64,000 nucleotides of DNA from Cyanobacteriota bacterium (GTDB taxonomy: Bacteria; Cyanobacteriota; Cyanobacteriia; CACIAM-69d): positions 1 to 64,000 of the forward strand of contig JAKRSF010000012.1 in assembly GCA_022402445.1 (NCBI GenBank), written 5' to 3'. The translations under genes and the position numbers were made by a program. Below are positions 17,480 to 26,832 of the stretch, in pieces (position 1 is the first letter of the stretch; each line of letters begins with the position of its first letter). Below the pieces are notes generated by a model that was not told where the DNA came from, searched no databases, and was given only the letters and a program-made list of their open reading frames with translations.

Positions 17480-18307
17480 ATGGAACGGTTGGGGCACCTT
17501 TGGGGCCAGTGGTGGCGACAGGAGGGGGTGGATCTGCGGCGCGTGTGGGCGGTGGGTCGCAATGGCTTTCGGGAGTTGATCCGGGCGCGGGTGCTGTACT
17601 TGCTGCTGGTGTATGGGGCGATCGCGCTGCTGGCGATTGTGTTGCTGCCCCAGGTGGCGGCGGCGAATACGGCGGGCAAGATCATGCTGGATTTTGGGCT
17701 GGCGGGGACGATTATTGTGGGCCTGCTGACGATCGCCTTTGTGGGGACGCGATCGCTGGAGCGGGAGATGGAGCGGCGGACGATTTTGCTGATGATCTCA
17801 AAACCCCTGAGCCGGACGGAGTTGATCCTCGGGAAGCAGGTGGGGTTGATGGGGGTGTCGGCGGTGCTGGTGGCGGCGACGATGGCGATTAATGCCCTGG
17901 CGGTGGTGGCGATGGGCTATGGGGCGCAGGAGTGGGGGGCGATCGCGCTGGCGGGGCTGTTTTCGTTTGTGGAACTGTCGCTGCTGGCCGCGATCGCGCT
18001 GCTGTTTGGGGCCTTTAGCAGTTCGCTGCTGGCGGCGGTGCTGACCCTGGCGACCTTTGGGGTGGGGCACCTGAGCCGGGATCTGCTGACGATCGGCCAG
18101 CAGCTCAATTCCCCGACGATGCAAACCCTGACGGAGCGGCTGTATTTGGTGCTGCCGGATCTGGAGCGGCTGAATTTAAGAAATTTGGCGGTCTATGGCA
18201 TGGTGCCGGATGGGGAGACCCTGTGGGCGAACGGTCTCTATGGCGTTCTCTACGCGATCGTGGTGCTGGGCTTGGCGGTTTGGGCGTTTTCGCGCCGGGA
18301 GTTTTGA
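17480..18307 (+). CDS. fraE: FraE-like ABC-2 type transporter permease
   Basis: About 275 residues. ABC-2 permease architecture: a cytoplasmic N-terminus with RNGFRELIRARVLYLLLVYG, then about six hydrophobic helices, with the characteristic EREMERRTILLMISKPLSR loop near residue 100. FraE is the permease-like third member of the fraCDE operon. No ATPase gene is adjacent. ATG at 17480 (9 bp after GGGAGG) is chosen; a GTG directly before it is also possible. Its TGA is immediately followed by the ATG of the next gene, so the two are translationally adjacent. Confidence 0.78.
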   Translation: MERLGHLWGQWWRQEGVDLRRVWAVGRNGFRELIRARVLYLLLVYGAIALLAIVLLPQVAAANTAGKIMLDFGLAGTIIVGLLTIAFVGTRSLEREMERRTILLMISKPLSRTELILGKQVGLMGVSAVLVAATMAINALAVVAMGYGAQEWGAIALAGLFSFVELSLLAAIALLFGAFSSSLLAAVLTLATFGVGHLSRDLLTIGQQLNSPTMQTLTERLYLVLPDLERLNLRNLAVYGMVPDGETLWANGLYGVLYAIVVLGLAVWAFSRREF

Positions 18308-19450
18308 ATGGTGGATTGCGTGGTGGTGGGGGCTGGGCCGGCGGGGGCGGCGGCGGCCTGGGCTCTGGCGAAGGCGGGGCGGCGGGTGGTGGTGATTGAG
18401 GGGGCTCCGTGGCCGCGATCGCGGGCCTGCGGCGGCGGCATTGCGCCGGTGGTGGCCCAGTGGTTTGACCTGGATCTCACACCGGCGCGGGTGGGCACGG
18501 TGCAGCAGTTGCAGCTCACTTGGAAGTTGGGGGATCCGGTGGATCTGACCCTGGATCCGCGCGCGTCCCTGTGGGCCATCGATCGCAGCAAATTTGATGA
18601 TTGTTTGATCCAGGCGGCGATCGCGTTGGGGGCCAGCTTTCAGCCGGAAACCCGCGCCACGGCGGCCACCTGGGACGGCACCCACTGGACCGTCACCACC
18701 GCCAGCGGCACCCACACGGCCCCCTATCTGATCGTGGCGGACGGCCCCCAGGGTGATGGGGCGGCTTGGTTAAATTTGGATCCGCCCCCGGCGCGATCGG
18801 GTCTGATTATCGAGGCGAGCGACCCGAACCCCAGCGCCACGCCCACCGCCCGCTTTGACTTTGGCACGGTCAAAAATGGTGCCCTCTGGAGCATTCCCCT
18901 GCCCGATCGCGCCCAGCACATCATCTGCGCCGCCCGGTTCCGAGGATCCCGCGATCGCCCGGAGCAGCTCGAAGCCGCCGCCCGATCCATGGCCGATCAT
19001 TTGGGCTTGAAGGTGTTGGGATCACCGCGTCCCCTGGCCGTGCGCCTCTGGGATGGCGATCGCCCCCTCCATGCCCATCAGGCCGTCCTCGCGGGCGATG
19101 CGGCGGGGGTTGCCGATCCCTTCAGTGGCGAGGGGGTGCGCCCTGCCCTCTGGACCGGGTTGCGGGCGGCGGAGGCCATTGATGCGGCCTTGGGGGGGGA
19201 TGGGGCCGCGATCGCGCGCTACAGCCAAACCGTCGCCGACGGCCTCGGGCGGGATATGGCCTGGGCCAAACGGCTTTCAACCCTCTTCAATAGCGTCCCC
19301 AAGCTCGCCTACAAAATCGGCACCCGTCGCCCCTCCGTCAAGGGCTACATCGGCAAAATGATCTGCGGCGAATTGCAATACACCTATGTCGCCGATCGCG
19401 CCATCAAACGGCTCACCAGTATGCTCGGCGGCAACCTGTTCAAAGCCTAG
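18308..19450 (+). CDS. Geranylgeranyl-reductase-family FAD oxidoreductase
   Basis: 380 residues. VVVGAGPAGAAAAWAL at the N-terminus is the FAD-binding motif, ACGGGIAP and WAIDRSKFDDCLIQAA follow as in geranylgeranyl-reductase-like flavoproteins, and VLAGDAAGVADPFSGEG is the GD motif contacting FAD ribose. Such enzymes reduce isoprenoid chains or hydroxylate aromatic substrates. It is not ChlP itself as far as can be judged. It begins with no gap after the fraE-like stop, implying one operon with the fra-like genes; whether this reflects shared function is unclear. Confidence 0.82.
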   Translation: MVDCVVVGAGPAGAAAAWALAKAGRRVVVIEGAPWPRSRACGGGIAPVVAQWFDLDLTPARVGTVQQLQLTWKLGDPVDLTLDPRASLWAIDRSKFDDCLIQAAIALGASFQPETRATAATWDGTHWTVTTASGTHTAPYLIVADGPQGDGAAWLNLDPPPARSGLIIEASDPNPSATPTARFDFGTVKNGALWSIPLPDRAQHIICAARFRGSRDRPEQLEAAARSMADHLGLKVLGSPRPLAVRLWDGDRPLHAHQAVLAGDAAGVADPFSGEGVRPALWTGLRAAEAIDAALGGDGAAIARYSQTVADGLGRDMAWAKRLSTLFNSVPKLAYKIGTRRPSVKGYIGKMICGELQYTYVADRAIKRLTSMLGGNLFKA

Positions 19451-19565
19451 GCGGCCTCCTCCAGACGGGCAGCCCCCGCTTGGCCATGGCCCTCAAGCTG
19501 CTCAATTGCTCACTTGATCGATGGGGCGATGGTTTCGGCTGGGATGGGGAGGATGACGATCAAGG

Positions 19566-20249
19566 TTAGGGCTTGACGCGATCGCCCGTGCGTTTTCGGG
19601 CAAGGGTCAGGCCATCGGCGATGGGAATGAGGCTCAGATCGATGCGCTGATCCTGGGCGAGGTGTTGATTGAAGGCACGAATGGCGATCGCGCGTTTATC
19701 GAGATCATTCGAGTCCGCCGCTTGACCGTGCCAGAGGACGTTATCGATCGCGATCGCGCCATTGGGCCGCACGAGGGGCAGGGCCTTTTCGTAGTAGTTG
19801 AGGTAATTGCCCTTATCCGCATCAATGAACACGAAATCAAAATAATCGTCGCCCACCTCCTGCCGTAGCCGATCGAGGGTGGCGATCGCGGGGCCGAGCC
19901 GCAGTTCAATCCGCTGATCCAGGCCCGCCCGTGCCCAATGGTCCTGGGCGATCGCCGTGGCCTTGGCATCAAGATCGCAGGTAATGAGATGACCCTCCGG
20001 CGGCAGGGCGATCGCCATGGCCAGGGCGCTGTAACCCGTAAAGGTGCCAATTTCCAACACCCGCTGCGCCCCCATCAATTGCAGCAGCAGGGCCATGAAT
20101 TGCCCCTGTTCCGGCGCAATTTGCATTTGTGATCCTGGTAAGCCTGCCGTCTCTTGGCGCAACTGGCTGAGAATCTCCGGCTCCCGCAAAGAAACCGATA
20201 GTAAATATTCATACAGGCGATCGCCAAGGCCAAGGGTGCGGTTTGACAT
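19566..20249 (-). CDS. Class I SAM-dependent O-methyltransferase
   Basis: 227 residues. Motif I VLEIGTFTGYSALAMA (about 65-80), LITCDLDAKA (acidic residue for SAM ribose), FDFVFIDADKGNYLNYYE (metal-binding Asp) and NGAIAIDNVLWHG define the cation-dependent catechol/caffeoyl-CoA O-methyltransferase family. Substrate not predictable. The C-terminus IPIADGLTLARK is typical. It lies 14 bp after the stop of the next same-strand membrane-protein gene, so the two may be cotranscribed. Confidence 0.88.
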   Translation of the reverse strand: MSNRTLGLGDRLYEYLLSVSLREPEILSQLRQETAGLPGSQMQIAPEQGQFMALLLQLMGAQRVLEIGTFTGYSALAMAIALPPEGHLITCDLDAKATAIAQDHWARAGLDQRIELRLGPAIATLDRLRQEVGDDYFDFVFIDADKGNYLNYYEKALPLVRPNGAIAIDNVLWHGQAADSNDLDKRAIAIRAFNQHLAQDQRIDLSLIPIADGLTLARKRTGDRVKP

Positions 20250-20262
20250 GGGACGTGGGGGC

Positions 20263-20703
20263 CTATCCCCGGAAAAAACTGCTGATGAGGGTCACGGCGA
20301 TCGCCAGCATCACAAACGCGAGGGCGAGAATCAACAGCCAATACTGAACGCCATAGAGTTTCCGCAATTCCCCCAGGGCCATCATCAGATTTTCGATATC
20401 GCGCCCGGAGGTTTTCGCCACCAGCTTGAACGATCGCGCGGCGCTATTGGTCCAAAAGCCAAACCCAATAATCGCAATGCCAATAATCGCCGTCGCCGCC
20501 CCCGGCAGATGTCGGCTCGGCAGCGATCGCAGACCCGACGCCGCATTGAGCAGGCCCATAATGATCAAAAACTTACCCACGAAGCTCATCTTCAGGCCCA
20601 GATCGTGGATCAACGCCTCCTGGGTGGCATCAAATTCGTAGGGCGGCGGCGGCGGCGGTTCATCGGATCCGGCATGGGCCGAGATAAGGGGTGGGGGCTC
20701 CAT
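20263..20703 (-). CDS. Hypothetical membrane protein
   Basis: 146 residues starting MEPPPLISAHAG; this ATG has AGGAG at 7 bp and is preferred over an in-frame start 14 codons upstream. A Pro-rich N-terminus (PPPPPPYEF) is followed by helices at about 40-56, 70-86 and a strong C-terminal membrane segment (YWLLILALAFVMLAIAVTLI). Function not recognised. Sits directly upstream of the O-methyltransferase gene and divergently from miaB. Confidence 0.65.
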   Translation of the reverse strand: MEPPPLISAHAGSDEPPPPPPYEFDATQEALIHDLGLKMSFVGKFLIIMGLLNAASGLRSLPSRHLPGAATAIIGIAIIGFGFWTNSAARSFKLVAKTSGRDIENLMMALGELRKLYGVQYWLLILALAFVMLAIAVTLISSFFRG

Positions 20704-20922
20704 AAAACGCTCCTGACGCTGGCGGATTGGCCCCCAGTTCAGCAACCGCGATGGGGACAGGCGATCGCTCCAATCCTAGCGAGATTTGGCCCTCCCCCCA
20801 TCAGCCATGCCGCGCCGCCGCGATCGCGCCCAACGGGCCATTCAACCTAGCCGTTCAACATCCGCTAAAATTGAGAGTCCGCGTAAAATCAATTCAACCA
20901 TTTGTCAAGTCACCCCGCCGCC

Positions 20923-22278
20923 ATGTCCGCACCTCGCCGCTACCACGTCGTCACCTTCGGCTGCCAGATGAACAAGGCCGACTCTGAACGGATGGCCGGC
21001 ATCCTAGACGATCTGGGCATGGTCGCCGTCGAAGAACCGGACGAGGCGGACCTGATCCTCTACAACACCTGCACCATCCGCGACAACGCCGAACAGAAGG
21101 TGTATTCCTACCTGGGCAAACAGGCCAAGCGCAAACAGCAGCAGCCGGACCTCACCTTAGTTGTAGCGGGCTGCGTCGCCCAGCAGGAGGGGGAACAGTT
21201 GCTGCGGCGGGTGCCCGAGGTGGATCTGATCATGGGTCCCCAGCACGCCAACCGCCTCGGGGAACTGCTGGAACAGGTGTTTAACGGCAGCCAGGTGGTG
21301 GCGACGGAGCCGGTCCATATCCTCGAAGATATTACGAAACCGCGCCGGGAAAGTGAGATCACCGCCTGGGTGAATGTGATCTACGGCTGCAATGAGCGCT
21401 GCACCTACTGCGTCGTGCCGAACGTGCGCGGCGTCGAGCAGTCCCGCTATCCCCAGGACATCCGCCGGGAAATGGAGGAACTGGGCCGCCAGGGCTACCG
21501 GGAAATTACGCTCCTGGGCCAGAATATCGACGCCTATGGCCGGGATTTGCCCGGTTCCACGGCGGATGGTCGCCATTTGCACACGTTCACGGATTTGCTG
21601 CGCTATGTCCATGATGTGGAGGGCATTGAGCGGCTGCGGTTCGCCACCAGCCACCCGCGCTATTTCACGGAGCGCCTGATCCACACCTGCGCGGAGCTGC
21701 CAAAGGTTTGTGAGCATTTCCATATTCCGTTCCAGTCGGGGGATAACGAGCTGCTGAAGGCCATGGGGCGCGGCTACACGCGGGAGAAATACCTGCGGAT
21801 TATTGACACGATTCGGTCGGTGATGCCGGATGCGTCCCTGAGTGCGGATGCGATCGTTGGCTTTCCGGGGGAGACGGAGGCGCAGTTCGAGCAAACGCTG
21901 GATTTGGTCGATCGCGTGGGCTTTGATCAGCTCAATACGGCGGCCTATTCCCCTCGGCCGGGGACGCCTGCGGCCCTTTGGGAAAATCAATTGGATGAGG
22001 AGACGAAGGGCGATCGCCTGCAACGGCTGAATCATTTGGTGGCCCAGAAGGCGGCGGAGCGATCGCAGCGGTACCTGGGGCGGACGGAGCTGGTGCTGGT
22101 GGAGGCGCAGAATCCGAAGAATGCAGCCCAGGTGATGGGGCGCACCGAGGGCAATCGCCTGACCTTTTTCGAGGGGGATTTTGAGGCGCTGCGGGGCCAG
22201 ATTATGCCGGTCAAAATTACGGAAACTCGCGCCTTTTCCTTGACCGGTGAACGACTGGTGCCCGCCGCGATCGCGTAA
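20923..22278 (+). CDS. miaB: tRNA-2-methylthio-N6-dimethylallyladenosine synthase
   Basis: 451 residues. The MTTase N-terminal domain has its three cluster cysteines in [22 protein letters not shown] and [10 protein letters not shown]; the radical-SAM motif is [11 protein letters not shown]; a TRAM domain ends the protein. MiaB adds the methylthio group at position 37 of tRNAs reading UNN codons. MSAPRRYH is preferred as start over an in-frame upstream ATG. The TAA lies 4 bp before the left repeat of the DUF29 element. Confidence 0.95.
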   Translation: MSAPRRYHVVTFGCQMNKADSERMAGILDDLGMVAVEEPDEADLILYNTCTIRDNAEQKVYSYLGKQAKRKQQQPDLTLVVAGCVAQQEGEQLLRRVPEVDLIMGPQHANRLGELLEQVFNGSQVVATEPVHILEDITKPRRESEITAWVNVIYGCNERCTYCVVPNVRGVEQSRYPQDIRREMEELGRQGYREITLLGQNIDAYGRDLPGSTADGRHLHTFTDLLRYVHDVEGIERLRFATSHPRYFTERLIHTCAELPKVCEHFHIPFQSGDNELLKAMGRGYTREKYLRIIDTIRSVMPDASLSADAIVGFPGETEAQFEQTLDLVDRVGFDQLNTAAYSPRPGTPAALWENQLDEETKGDRLQRLNHLVAQKAAERSQRYLGRTELVLVEAQNPKNAAQVMGRTEGNRLTFFEGDFEALRGQIMPVKITETRAFSLTGERLVPAAIA

Positions 22279-22281
22279 TCC

Positions 22282-22342
22282 GGTAGGGTGCGTTCGGTAA
22301 TTTCTAGCTCGACGCGATCGCCCGTCTATCCCGAACGCACCG
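22282..22342 (+). repeat. Left ~61-bp inverted repeat of DUF29 element
   Basis: This segment starts GGTAGGGTGCGTTCGGTAAT and matches the reverse complement of 22943-23003 at about 56 of 61 positions. It is itself a hairpin: GGTGCGTTCGG (22287-22297) pairs with CCGAACGCACC (22331-22341). GTAGGGTGCGTT-type palindromes are a widespread repeat in cyanobacteria. Confidence 0.85.
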
Positions 22343-22425
22343 ACCCCTTTTCAGCCTCGCCGATCTGGTTTGCTAGGAACCGCGATCGCGCAATCCTTTC
22401 AGATCGCTCCAGGGGGAAATTCCCA

Positions 22426-22887
22426 ATGTCCCAAGGCATCTCCCAAAATCCAGAGTTAGCGGCCCTCTACGAGCAGGACATCGTTCGCTGGTCCGAGGCC
22501 ACCGTCGCCAAGCTGCGGGCGCGGGACTTTGACCATTTGGATTTGGATCATCTGATCGAGGAGGTGGAGGCGTTGGGAATCTCCCAAAAAAAGGAGTTGA
22601 TCAGCCGTTTAATTGTTTTGCTGGAGCATTTGCTGAAGCGTTTGTACGTCAACTTACCCGACGATTTCAACGGGTGGGAGCGCACAATTCGGACCCAGCG
22701 GGGGGAGCTAGAAATTTTATTGGATGCTGCCCCCAGCCTCCGGGGACGCTGGGAGATGAGCTTTGATAAGGCTTGGCAAATTGCCCTAAAAAATGTGCGG
22801 AAAGAATATCCAAAGGTTGCCTTTCCGGCGGAGTGGGATCGCGATCGCGCCATCGATCCCCTACTGAACGACGATTTTTGGCAATGA
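22426..22887 (+). CDS. DUF29 domain protein
   Basis: 153 residues. LYEQDIVRWSEATVAKLRA, then HLDLDHLIEEVEALG and LLEHLLKRLY is the DUF29 signature, a helical family greatly expanded in cyanobacteria with no established function. The ATG at 22426 has AGGGGGA at a good distance; the open frame extends upstream only through repeat sequence. The gene is the only cargo between two inverted repeats that separate miaB from yebC, and is more AT-rich than both, suggesting it moved in with the repeats. Confidence 0.85.
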   Translation: MSQGISQNPELAALYEQDIVRWSEATVAKLRARDFDHLDLDHLIEEVEALGISQKKELISRLIVLLEHLLKRLYVNLPDDFNGWERTIRTQRGELEILLDAAPSLRGRWEMSFDKAWQIALKNVRKEYPKVAFPAEWDRDRAIDPLLNDDFWQ

Positions 22888-22942
22888 ATCCACAGGGTCG
22901 ATGCGTTCGGGAAAGGCGCGATCGCGTTGATTGAACCTGGTG

Positions 22943-23003
22943 CGATGCGTTCGGAATAGGGGGGCGATCGCGTCGAGCTAAAAATTACCGAACGCACCCT
23001 ACC
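22943..23003 (-). repeat. Right ~61-bp inverted repeat of DUF29 element
   Basis: Mirror copy of 22282-22342 with about five mismatches. Its outer tip CCCTACC (22997-23003) contains the stop codon of yebC (TAG on the minus strand, 22999-23001). A further partial copy of the inner arm lies at 22896-22911 (GGTCGATGCGTTCGGG). Confidence 0.85.
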
Positions 23004-23778
23004 CGAGGGTTGCGGCCATGAGTTCGTCGGTCATTTCAAAATTCGCCGTCACACTCTGCACATCATCCAAATCCTCGATCGCATCCATCATCCGCAGTAA
23101 ATATTTGGCATGGTCCGGGTCCGTCACCTCCAGGGTATTGGTGGGCACCCACCGCAACTCCGATCGCCACACCCGAAACCCATGGCCCCGGAGGGCATTT
23201 TCCAGCCCCTCCAGGGCATCCGGCGCGGACTTCACCTCAAAGCCCGCAATCTCAAACCCCTTATCGTCCTCCCCCTCAAACGCCTCATAGCCCTCCCCAT
23301 CCCCCTCTAGGGACGCCTCCAGGAGCGCCTCCTCATCGATCGCATCGCCAATCACCGTCACCACCCCCTGCTGCTCGAACATCCAGCCCACGCAGCCCGT
23401 CTCCCCCAAATTGCCGCCATTCTTGCTCAGGGCCGCCCGCAGATCCGCCGCCGTGCGGTTGCGATTATCCGTCAGCGCCTCGATCAGCACCGCCACCCCA
23501 CCGGGACCGTAGCCCTCATAGCGGATCGCTTCGAGGGGATCATCGCCGCTGAAGGTGCCCGAACCCTTGGCGATCGCGCGATCAATATTGGCACTGGGCA
23601 TCCCCGCCGCCTTCGCCTTTTCCACCGCCGTGCGCAACTGGAAATTCCCCGCCGGATCGCTGCCACTGCGGGCCGCCACGATGAGTTCCCGCGAAATTTT
23701 GGCGAATACCTTGCCGCGTACCGCATCCACCCGCGCCTTCTGGCGTTTGATATTGGCCCATTTGCTATGTCCCGCCAT
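22999..23778 (-). CDS. yebC: YebC/PmpR-family regulator
   Basis: 259 residues. MAGHSKWANIKRQKARVDAV, then GMPSANIDRAIAKGSG and YEGYGPGGVAVLIEALTDNR are the diagnostic YebC/TACO1 blocks. Family members are described as transcriptional regulators, and some act in translation of proline-rich or difficult sequences. Length is normal. The C-terminal stop codon lies inside the right repeat of the neighbouring DUF29 element, so the last few residues may have been altered by it. Confidence 0.93.
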   Translation of the reverse strand: MAGHSKWANIKRQKARVDAVRGKVFAKISRELIVAARSGSDPAGNFQLRTAVEKAKAAGMPSANIDRAIAKGSGTFSGDDPLEAIRYEGYGPGGVAVLIEALTDNRNRTAADLRAALSKNGGNLGETGCVGWMFEQQGVVTVIGDAIDEEALLEASLEGDGEGYEAFEGEDDKGFEIAGFEVKSAPDALEGLENALRGHGFRVWRSELRWVPTNTLEVTDPDHAKYLLRMMDAIEDLDDVQSVTANFEMTDELMAATLG

Positions 23779-24139
23779 GGTTTGCCCGCGTTCTGTTGTG
23801 AAGGTCTAGGTTAATTGAGGGCTTGTTTCTGCGCCTATCTCTATTTACTATTGATCGCCCATCCGTGGAACCGCGATCGCCCAAAACGCCCCAAACCCAC
23901 CTCCCCCAAGACGTCAAGATTTGGTGCAATTTCCCCATCGCGCCTATGCACCCTCCGCGATCGCCTGTAACAATCGGTAAAGACGACTACGATTCCTCCC
24001 CGACACGCCCCCTAGGTTAAGGGCAGATGCCCACCGGATTAAGGGGCATTGCTTGAAAGATCCAGGATTCACCGACGGCCTGTGCCGCTCGCCGTTCCCG
24101 CCGCCCCGCTTCATTCCTCCGTTTCCCCGACGCTCCCCC
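23779..24139. other. Intergenic region between yebC and cobA
   Basis: About 360 bp between divergent genes. An in-frame TTG at 24053 could extend cobA, but the extra residues do not look conserved. No hairpin, riboswitch or repeat was identified; promoters of both genes are presumed here. Confidence 0.35.
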
Positions 24140-25024
24140 ATGCACGACGACGCTTCGACCGTTGCTTCCTTGACCGCCGCGATCGGGGCAAAGCCCCCAC
24201 TCATCGCGCCCCGCTCCGCCCCCGTTGGCAAGGTGTATCTCGTGGGGGCGGGGCCTGGGGATCCGGGCCTGCTGACCGTCAAGGCCAAGGGGCTCCTGGA
24301 GGTGGCGGATGTGGTGGTCTATGACGCTTTGGTGAGCCCGGAAATTTTGGCGAGCATTTCCCCCCACGCGGAGCGGATCAATGCGGGCAAGCGCCGGGGC
24401 CGCCATTCCCTGCCCCAGGAGGAAACCACCCAAATCCTGATCGCCAAGGCCCAGGACCACGCGATCGTCGTGCGGCTGAAGGGGGGCGATCCGTTCATCT
24501 TTGGGCGCGGCGGCGAGGAATTGCAGGATCTGGTGGCGGCGGGGGTGCCGGTGGAGGTGGTGCCGGGGATTACGTCGGGCATTGCGGCCCCGGCCTATGC
24601 GGGCATTCCCCTGACCCATCGAGATTATAGTTCGTCGGTTACGTTTGTGACGGGCCATGAGCGGGTTGGCAAATATCGCCCCCAGGTGGATTGGGACGCG
24701 ATCGCCCATGGGGCGGAAACGATTGTGATTTATATGGGGGTGCAGACCCTGCCGACGGCGGTGGAGCGGCTGATGGGGGCGGGGCGATCGCCGGACACCC
24801 CGGTGGCTCTGATCCGCTGGGGGACGCGGCCCGATTCAGAGGAGCTCTTTGGCACCCTGGGGACGATCGTGGATCAGGTGAATGCGGTTGGGTTCCAGGC
24901 CCCCGCGATCGCGGTGATCGGGTCGGTGGTGGACTTTCGCCATGCGCTGGCGGGGATCATGCCGCCGAGGGTGGTGCCCCACTGGCCCGAGGCCGCCGAT
25001 GCCTCTGCCGATGCCCCGATCTAA
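24140..25024 (+). CDS. cobA: Uroporphyrinogen-III C-methyltransferase
   Basis: 294 residues from the ATG at 24140. VYLVGAGPGDPGLLTVKA is the SUMT N-terminal motif, then VVYDALVSPEIL, RLKGGDPFIFGRGGEE, VVPGITSGIAAPAYAGIPLT and TFVTGHE, all diagnostic. The enzyme methylates uroporphyrinogen III twice to precorrin-2, the branch point to sirohaem and cobalamin. The first 25 residues are variable. It is CobA-like only; the CysG dehydrogenase/chelatase domain is absent. A HEAT-repeat gene follows 61 bp downstream. Confidence 0.93.
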   Translation: MHDDASTVASLTAAIGAKPPLIAPRSAPVGKVYLVGAGPGDPGLLTVKAKGLLEVADVVVYDALVSPEILASISPHAERINAGKRRGRHSLPQEETTQILIAKAQDHAIVVRLKGGDPFIFGRGGEELQDLVAAGVPVEVVPGITSGIAAPAYAGIPLTHRDYSSSVTFVTGHERVGKYRPQVDWDAIAHGAETIVIYMGVQTLPTAVERLMGAGRSPDTPVALIRWGTRPDSEELFGTLGTIVDQVNAVGFQAPAIAVIGSVVDFRHALAGIMPPRVVPHWPEAADASADAPI

Positions 25025-25085
25025 TCCCTTTCATTTCATCCGCCCCATTGGCCCGCCATCCCCGTCCCCCAGTGATAGTGAAGTG

Positions 25086-26360
25086 ATGATGTCCCAAGAG
25101 TCGCACCGGTCTGCCCTGGTTCCCGCCGGGGGGTTGGCCCTGGATTTTCCCCTGGAGGCGGCGATCACGGCGGCCACCGAGGGGAATTGGCCCAGGGTGG
25201 TGGAGCATCTGGAACCGCTGGCGGCGTGGCCGGGGGACCAGTGGCCCGCGATCGCGGTGGATCTGGCGATCGCGGCGGCCACCGGGGGCGATGGGGCGGC
25301 GCGACGGGCGGCGACGGCTTGGTTGCCGGCCCTGGGCCATCAAGCCCTCGATCGCCTGGGGGAAATCATCGCCGATCCGCTGGCGGCCTTCGAGCAGCGG
25401 TGGCAGGCGGGGCGGCTGCTGGGGCAACTGCCCGGTGCGGCGGCGCAACTGACGGCCCTGCTCACGGACGGCGAAGATGAGGAATTGACGGGCATTTTGG
25501 CCGGGGCGGTGGCCAGTGCGGGGGCCGGGGCGATCGCGGGTTTGGCGGCGGCCCTGGAACGGAAGGAAACGCGATCGGCGGCGGCGGCGGCCCTGGCGAA
25601 GATTTGCCATCCCGCGATCGTGGCACCGCTCCTGACCGTGACGACGGACACCGATCCCCAGGTGCGGGCGATCGCCATTGAAGCGCTGGCGAATTTTGTG
25701 GGCGATCGCGATGGGGCGCGTTCAGGGCCAATCATTGCGGCCCTTGAGGCGGCCCTGACGGATCCGGCCACGGTGGTGCGGCGGGCGGCGGTGGACGGGC
25801 TGGCCACCCAGGGGGCGCGGGATGCCTTTGGGGGGGAGGCGCTGCTGATGGTCCTGCGGCCCCGTTTGGATGATCTCGATTTTGTGACCTGCGAACGGGC
25901 GGCGGCGGCGATCGCGCGGCTGAAAACCCCCGAGGCGGCCCAGGCGATCGCGGCGGTGCTCCATCGACCCACGACGCCCCCGCCGTTGCAACTGGCCCTG
26001 GTGCCCTGTCTGCTCTGGACGGAAACCCCCGAGGCGATCGCGGCGGTGGAGCCATGGTTATCCAATCCCGTGGCCCCGGATCTGCGCCTGACAGTCGTGC
26101 GGCATCTGGGCCGGATCCAAACGCCCGCCCTCCGACGGATCGCCGCGATCGCGATGATGCGCCACTGCGATCCCCTCCCCAACGACGATCTAGACCTCAA
26201 ACAGGCGATCGCCACCGCCGCCGGTCAGTTAGGCGATCCAAGCCTGCGGCCGATGCTCGAACAGCTCGGGCGCGATCGCGATCGGCGGGTGTCCCTCCAG
26301 GCGATCGCGTCTCTCCAGGCCCTCACGAAAGCCACGCAGGACTTTCAACAAAATCCCTAA
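25086..26360 (+). CDS. HEAT-repeat protein
   Basis: 424 residues built almost entirely of PBS-lyase/HEAT-type helical repeats: AAAALAKICHPAIVAPLL, AIAIEALANFVGD, VVRRAAVDGLATQGA, CERAAAAIARLK, LRLTVVRHLGRI and others at roughly 30-residue spacing. Such solenoids bind proteins; in cyanobacteria related repeats occur in phycobilin lyases such as CpcE, but nothing here marks it as a lyase and no phycobiliprotein genes are nearby. ATG at 25086 chosen by the point where protein-like sequence begins. No signal peptide, so cytosolic. Confidence 0.8.
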   Translation: MMSQESHRSALVPAGGLALDFPLEAAITAATEGNWPRVVEHLEPLAAWPGDQWPAIAVDLAIAAATGGDGAARRAATAWLPALGHQALDRLGEIIADPLAAFEQRWQAGRLLGQLPGAAAQLTALLTDGEDEELTGILAGAVASAGAGAIAGLAAALERKETRSAAAAALAKICHPAIVAPLLTVTTDTDPQVRAIAIEALANFVGDRDGARSGPIIAALEAALTDPATVVRRAAVDGLATQGARDAFGGEALLMVLRPRLDDLDFVTCERAAAAIARLKTPEAAQAIAAVLHRPTTPPPLQLALVPCLLWTETPEAIAAVEPWLSNPVAPDLRLTVVRHLGRIQTPALRRIAAIAMMRHCDPLPNDDLDLKQAIATAAGQLGDPSLRPMLEQLGRDRDRRVSLQAIASLQALTKATQDFQQNP

Positions 26361-26740
26361 TCCGGGGGCAGTTCCGGCGGCGACGGGCGATCTTCCCCAT
26401 CGATCAAACTATGTTTGGATTGCCGCAGGGTTTTCCACAGTTGTTTGATGCGATCGTAGGCTTGGCCCGGTGGAATTTTACCCCCCGTTTCCAGGGCACA
26501 AATCACCCCCACCTGCTGGGCAAATTCCTGCAAATTGGCATTGAAGGCCAAATGTTCCGGCGAAAATTCACCGTAATAGCGGCTTTGGGGCTCTAGGAAA
26601 TTCGTTGGATTGGGGGTTGGAGTTGGGGTCGGAGGATTTTGGCTCACGGTACGGGCTTGCCTCAATAACTGAACGGAGATCGAACGGGAATCCCTCGCGG
26701 GGGCTGGGGCGATCGCAACGCTCGCGGCGCTCCCGATCAA
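26357..26740 (-). CDS. Conserved cyanobacterial small protein
   Basis: 127 residues from the first Met, or about 96 from a GTG at 26647 (SQNPPTPTP), which may be the true start because the upstream part is not protein-like. The conserved core is FSPEHLAFNANLQEFAQQVG, ICALETGGK, then AYDRIKQLWKTLRQSKHSL. Homologues seem common in cyanobacteria but have no known role. Its 3' end overlaps the convergent HEAT-repeat gene by 4 bp. Confidence 0.7.
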   Translation of the reverse strand: MIGSAASVAIAPAPARDSRSISVQLLRQARTVSQNPPTPTPTPNPTNFLEPQSRYYGEFSPEHLAFNANLQEFAQQVGVICALETGGKIPPGQAYDRIKQLWKTLRQSKHSLIDGEDRPSPPELPPD

Positions 26741-26832
26741 CCTTCAGGATCAACACGAGGGTCGAGACCACATTTCCCTACCATAGCTTGCACCGCCTAG
26801 GCCCACGGTCAACCGACGGCCTACCCCCGCAC

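Noticed and set aside
25086-26360. Phycobilin lyase of the CpcE type
   Set aside because: Only generic HEAT repeats are seen and no phycobiliprotein or partner lyase gene lies nearby.
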